From Thermoleptolyngbya sp046719575 (GTDB taxonomy: Bacteria; Cyanobacteriota; Cyanobacteriia; Elainellales; Elainellaceae): 64,000 bases of DNA. Location of the stretch: assembly GCA_046719575.1 (NCBI GenBank), contig JBDNCP010000001.1, positions 34,670-98,669 on the forward strand, written 5' to 3'. Shown one piece after another: positions 60,547-64,000 of this stretch (position 1 is the first letter of the stretch; every line of letters begins with the position of its first letter). The notes beneath the pieces are model-generated. The model made no database searches. It was given only the letters and a program-made list of their open reading frames with translations, and was not told the origin of the DNA. Position numbers and translations under genes: made by a program.

Positions 60547-61908
60547 ATGACGCTGGTAGTAGCGGGGGAACGCAGTGGCGTGGGCAAGACCACGGTGACG
60601 ATGGCACTGCTGGCGGCATTGACCCGCTGGGGCGATCGCGTCCAGTCGTTTAAGGTCGGGCCAGATTACATCGATCCCATGTTTCACCAGTTTATTACCG
60701 GCCGTGCCTGCCGCAATCTCGATCCCCTGCTAACCTCCGAAACCTATGTACAGCAGTGCTTTGCGGATGCAAGCCAGGATGCAGCATTTGCCCTAGTGGA
60801 AGGGGTTATGGGGTTATTTGACGGGGCCAGCGGCTGCGACGACGTGGCTAGTACGGCCCATGTGGCGCGGCTTTTGAATCTGCCCGTGCTGCTGGTGCTA
60901 GATTGTGCCCGATTGTCGCGCTCAGTAGCAGCGATCGCCCACGGATATCGCAGCTTTGATCCGCGCTTGCACCTGGCGGGCGTGGTGCTAAATCGAGTCG
61001 GCAGCGATCGCCATCTGACCCTGCTCAAGGAGGCGCTGGAGCCACTGGCTCTGCCTATCCTTGGCGTGCTGCGTCGCCAGGACGAAATCACCCTCCCCGA
61101 TCGCCATTTAGGACTGGTGCCCACGGACGAACTGCCCGCGTTGGGGCAGTTGTGCGATCGCCTTGCATCCCTGGCAGAAACTAGCTTCGACTGGAATCAA
61201 CTGCGCCCCCTCCTCAAAACTAGCAAGCTAGACACACCACCCCCGCCAACCACCGAAACCAAAATCCAAAATCCAAAATCCAAAATCCGGTTGGCTGTTG
61301 CCCGCGATCGCGCCTTCAGCTTCTACTACGCCGATAACCTGGAACTGCTGGAGCGGTTGGGCGCTGAACTGGTATTTTGGAGTCCCCTGCAAGATATAGC
61401 CTTGCCAGAAGGAGCAGGCGGGCTATACTTTGGCGGCGGGTTCCCAGAAGTGTTTGCAGCGGAACTGACAGCCAACTCAGCAGCGAGAGCGGCGGTGGGA
61501 GCCGCGATTCAGGCGGGTCTGCCGACCTATGCGGAGTGCGGTGGGCTAATGTATCTTAGCCAACACATTGTAGATTTTGACGGAAACCCCTGGGAGATGG
61601 CGGGCGTTTTGCCAACAGCAGCGGTGATGGGCAAGCGACTGACGCTGGGCTATCGACGGGCGATCGCCCAGCAAGACACCTTTCTCTATCGTCAGGGCGA
61701 AACGTTTTGGGGGCACGAGTTTCACCGATCAAGCCTGACTAACTTATCCAAAAACCCGCTATATTCCCTAAAACCCTATGCCTCCCAAAGCCCTTGCTTT
61801 GCTGAAGGTTGGCAGTTGCCAAATCTCCACGCTTCTTACCTGCATGTCCACTGGGGGGCGCGGCCGGCGATCGCGGCGCGGTTTGTTGCAGCCTGTAGTA
61901 GCAACTGA
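60547..61908 (+). CDS. cobB: Cobyrinate a,c-diamide synthase
   Basis: This 453-residue protein has N-terminal dethiobiotin-synthetase-like ATPase motifs (GERSGVGKTT, KVGPDYIDPMFHQFITGRAC, VEGVMGLFDGASG) and a C-terminal class I glutamine amidotransferase-like domain (LYFGGGFPEVFAAEL, nucleophile in YAECGGLMYLS). It amidates cobyrinate side chains at positions a and c in cobalamin synthesis. The interdomain linker (about residues 237-250) contains a duplicated AAAATCC tract giving KIQNPKSKI. It is often called cbiA when the anaerobic pathway is meant. Confidence 0.93.
   Translation: MTLVVAGERSGVGKTTVTMALLAALTRWGDRVQSFKVGPDYIDPMFHQFITGRACRNLDPLLTSETYVQQCFADASQDAAFALVEGVMGLFDGASGCDDVASTAHVARLLNLPVLLVLDCARLSRSVAAIAHGYRSFDPRLHLAGVVLNRVGSDRHLTLLKEALEPLALPILGVLRRQDEITLPDRHLGLVPTDELPALGQLCDRLASLAETSFDWNQLRPLLKTSKLDTPPPPTTETKIQNPKSKIRLAVARDRAFSFYYADNLELLERLGAELVFWSPLQDIALPEGAGGLYFGGGFPEVFAAELTANSAARAAVGAAIQAGLPTYAECGGLMYLSQHIVDFDGNPWEMAGVLPTAAVMGKRLTLGYRRAIAQQDTFLYRQGETFWGHEFHRSSLTNLSKNPLYSLKPYASQSPCFAEGWQLPNLHASYLHVHWGARPAIAARFVAACSSN
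61260..61289 (+). repeat. AAAATCC short repeat in the cobB linker
   Basis: Four units of AAAATCC(A) occur in frame between the ATPase and amidotransferase domains. The same 8-mer type occurs outside genes at 46361-46385 and 63228-63259. Confidence 0.8.
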
Positions 61909-61967
61909 GTAATTCACTAAAGCCAGTCAGTCAGACCTCTAAATTTATGTGCTGAGGGTTTGCAAAT

Positions 61968-62765
61968 TTATCTGCTACGAGTTTGCAAACTCATGTCCTC
62001 ACGGCTCAACGTACTCACGACTTGCAACAGCGCTAAAACAGTAAACGGGGGGATGGTTCTTGCATAGCGCTTCCACAAGCGGCCCGGCTCCTGAATCAAT
62101 CGATACAGCCATTCAAAGCCCAATCTTCTGACGATTTCGGGGGCCCATTTTTGCACCCCTGCATACACCGGAAAAGCCCCGCCCAGCCCAATCATGACAG
62201 CATTCACTTTGCCTTTGTGCGCGTTCATCCAGGTCTCCTGCTTTGGACAGCCCAGCGACACCATCACAATTCCTGCGCCGCTCTCATTGATTTGCCGTGT
62301 AATGTTCTCATCTTCCTGAGGGGTAAGCGGGCGAAATGGCAGCGGCTCCATGCCTGCAATTTCCAGATTTGGAAACTCGCGGTGCAGTCGTTGGCGCATT
62401 TTTTGCAATGTGTTTTCATCAGACCCCAAGAAAAAGATGCTGACACTTTGAGAGGGCGATCGCTCACAAAGTCCCAAAATAATGTCCATTCCAGCCACTC
62501 GATCTTGTCGATAGCGGCCCATCCAGCTCATCAACCAAACCAGCGGCATTCCATCTGGTGTCACCATATCGCTACTTGACAAAATGCTGCCGAATTCTTT
62601 ATTCCAGGTTGCTTCCATCAGCATATGCACATTGGCAACGCAAACGGTCTTACTTAAGCGCTGCGTTGCCCATTCCAACATCCAATCCATCTGATCATTA
62701 AAGCTAAGAGATGTAACTGGAAACCCAATCACACTATGCGTTGGAGGCTTTAGCTGGGACATCAT
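61968..62765 (-). CDS. WecG/TagA/CpsF family glycosyltransferase
   Basis: This 265-residue member of glycosyltransferase family 26 has VANVHMLMEATWNKEFGSIL, DMVTPDGMPLVWLMSWMG, IFFLGSDENTLQKM and SLGCPKQETWMNAHKGKVNA. Such enzymes add N-acetylmannosamine or a related sugar to undecaprenyl-linked GlcNAc at the cytosolic face in polysaccharide or teichoic-acid-like synthesis. With the sugar-nucleotide gene at the right edge it suggests a surface-polysaccharide locus extending beyond the window. Confidence 0.92.
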   Translation of the reverse strand: MMSQLKPPTHSVIGFPVTSLSFNDQMDWMLEWATQRLSKTVCVANVHMLMEATWNKEFGSILSSSDMVTPDGMPLVWLMSWMGRYRQDRVAGMDIILGLCERSPSQSVSIFFLGSDENTLQKMRQRLHREFPNLEIAGMEPLPFRPLTPQEDENITRQINESGAGIVMVSLGCPKQETWMNAHKGKVNAVMIGLGGAFPVYAGVQKWAPEIVRRLGFEWLYRLIQEPGRLWKRYARTIPPFTVLALLQVVSTLSREDMSLQTRSR

Positions 62766-63845
62766 AAATCAACACTTTGGGATAAACTGAACTTCGTGAA
62801 TCAATGTGGAGATGCTCACTTTTAGTTGCAGTGCTTCCCTGATCCAATGGAGTGCTTAAAAGGCAACCTTTATTCAATCCAAGCTGGACGAGTCTAACAA
62901 GATGAAATGAAGTTATAAATAGGTGGACACAAATAAACGCAGGGTTTGGAATCCGGTTTTTAATTTGATCTGATCTATCTACTTAAAACTTCCACTCTAT
63001 ATGAAAAGAAAGCATCAGTAGAGTGATAGATAAAAATAGATAAAAGAAGTGGCAGTTAAAAAATAGGTCAACAGAAGCCACTAAAAAGCAGTAGCTGATT
63101 ACCTATACTTCAGCGTAAAATAGAGCGCCCTTCTAACGTCAAAATTCGGTTGATGCTGAAATATCAAATCTCGTGGATAGCGTTATGAATGAAATTGCTG
63201 AAAGTCTTAGAGATGCTTGATCAGCAATCCAAAATCACAAATCCAAAATCAAGAATTGATATAGGTTCCTTGATGGCTCAGAGATACAACAGCGTGAAAG
63301 TAGTCAAAGCTTAATGTAGAGATAGATGCTTTGGGAGAGATAGATGCTCTACAAGGTAGATGCTGGCAGCGCCTTTACTGTGAGTTCATAATTGCTCAAC
63401 AAGTCTCAAGCCTTATCAATTAGCAAGCTTCATAAATTAGAGCGATCGCCCGATTGTCAGTCTTGTTGGTAAAGCACCTGAAACGATTTACAAGAGAAAC
63501 GAAGCGGTAGATATCAGCAAATCCTAAATGAGGGAGCTAGATAGATAAACCCTAATTAATGAAGCCAATTGAAATAATTTTTCTCTTGTAAAGATAGCTC
63601 AGTAGATACTCTTATAATTCTACAGAAAAAAGCCTAAGGTTTCATCTAGCTTCGCTATTTTTACACAATTTTCACTACGTAAACGTCCTGAAAAAGACCA
63701 TACTATCCAGTACCCGTTAGGCAGACGCTGATAGAGCCGGATTGTTCACCTGCTGATCCTTCGCGTTCATTTCAGGCTGTTCCATCAACATCGTCCCCCA
63801 ATCCAAGCTTTACTAAATCCTCACTAATCAGCAATCAGCACGGGG
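62766..63845. other. AT-rich gene-free region of about 1.1 kb
   Basis: Clearly lower GC than the genes, no credible coding frame on either strand and no tRNA or transposase. Contains AAATCCAAAATC repeats near 63228-63259 and a single HIP1 site near 63443. It may hold promoters for the polysaccharide genes on both sides, or be a decayed insertion. Confidence 0.6.
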
Positions 63846-64000
63846 CTAATCAGTAATCTTACTGGTATAATTTCGATACCACTGAATCGTGTTGCGTAGC
63901 CCCTCCCGAAAGTCCACCTCCGCCACAAAGCCAAACTTCTCCCGTGCCCTTCGAGTATCCAGACACCTGCGGGGCTGCCCATTGGGCTTATCGGTTTCCC
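63846..64000 (-). CDS. GDP-L-fucose synthase-like epimerase/reductase, 3' end only
   Basis: The minus strand from the right edge is open for 50 residues to a stop (TAG, 63846-63848) and reads DKPNGQPRRCLDTRRAREKF, then GFVAEVDFREGLRNTIQWYR. This is the hallmark C-terminus of GDP-L-fucose synthase and related NAD-dependent epimerases (SDR superfamily), which complete GDP-fucose from GDP-4-keto-6-deoxymannose. The rest of the gene is outside the window. The GT26 glycosyltransferase lies about 1.1 kb away on the same strand. Confidence 0.85.
   Translation of the reverse strand, partial: ETDKPNGQPRRCLDTRRAREKFGFVAEVDFREGLRNTIQWYRNYTSKITD

Overview
The window is a piece of a cyanobacterial chromosome. 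The evidence is the very frequent HIP1 palindrome GCGATCGC, both inside and between genes, together with lineage-typical genes: ycf51, chlP, menC/menE for phylloquinone, an NDH-1 CO2-uptake operon, a PTPA/PEP-CTERM secreted protein, pentapeptide-repeat proteins, a CHAT-TPR protein and an Uma2 nuclease. GC content is moderately high in genes and falls in a few long gaps. The mix of fermentation genes and heptamer repeats would suit a filamentous mat-type (Leptolyngbya-like) organism, but the genus is a guess. There is no prophage, no CRISPR array and no intact transposase.

Layout. 1-3.4 kb: the end of an ATP-grasp gene, an alpha-E gene and a coiled-coil membrane protein. 3.7-9.2 kb: Ycf51, an iron-ADH-family dehydrogenase overlapping an aminotransferase, Uma2, a VOC protein and a secreted pentapeptide-TPR protein. 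9.2-10.7 kb (minus): FTR1 iron permease and an HxlR regulator. 11.0-18.1 kb: an anaerobic-metabolism block with a plastid-terminal-oxidase-like alternative oxidase, AdhE, PflB and PflA. 18.3-21.2 kb: MTA phosphorylase, a truncated leucine-rich-repeat gene, a PIN toxin pair and a small unknown protein. 21.1-28.2 kb (minus): a short RecQ, then the inducible CO2-uptake operon ndhF3-ndhD3-cupA-cupS. 28.7-33.5 kb (minus): cyclophilin, P-type ATPase, CNNM/CorC protein and a small membrane protein. 33.8-36.4 kb: a CAU tRNA, pyrE, a zinc alcohol dehydrogenase interrupted in frame by repeats, and a small conserved protein. 36.7-39.8 kb (minus): chlP and two unknown conserved genes. 40.7-42.3 kb: PTPA-CTERM protein and PHP phosphoesterase. 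42.6-46.2 kb (minus): a 36-residue membrane protein, a NarL-type response regulator, menE and menC. 46.5-56.9 kb: LexA-type protein, VOC protein, UreD, ComEC, tRNA-Ser(CGA), a PotD-like lipoprotein, a YdcF-type protein and CHAT-TPR. 57.0-64.0 kb: two minus-strand genes, a MITE-like element, a small membrane protein, a GntR regulator, cobB/cbiA, a WecG/TagA glycosyltransferase, about 1 kb of AT-rich gene-free DNA, and the end of a GDP-fucose-synthase-like gene.

The functional groups are phylloquinone and chlorophyll-tail synthesis, high-affinity CO2 uptake, mixed-acid/ethanol fermentation, and surface polysaccharide at the right edge.

The most unusual property of the window is its load of short tandem repeats. 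Heptamer-based GAACGAA/TTCGTTC arrays, often as purine arm plus pyrimidine arm able to form hairpins, occur between genes (3.4 and 17.2 kb) and in frame inside two genes (35.2 and 54.2 kb). Other repeats (8-, 12-, 13-, 14- and 15-mers) fill many gaps, and low-complexity insertions sit in menE and cobB without breaking the frames. A second signal is a dispersed 98-bp element at 36.5 and 59.0 kb whose two copies show compensatory changes in an internal stem. A third is a 14-16 bp motif present three times upstream of ndhF3. All functional calls rest on reading the sequence and recalling families; no searches were run.
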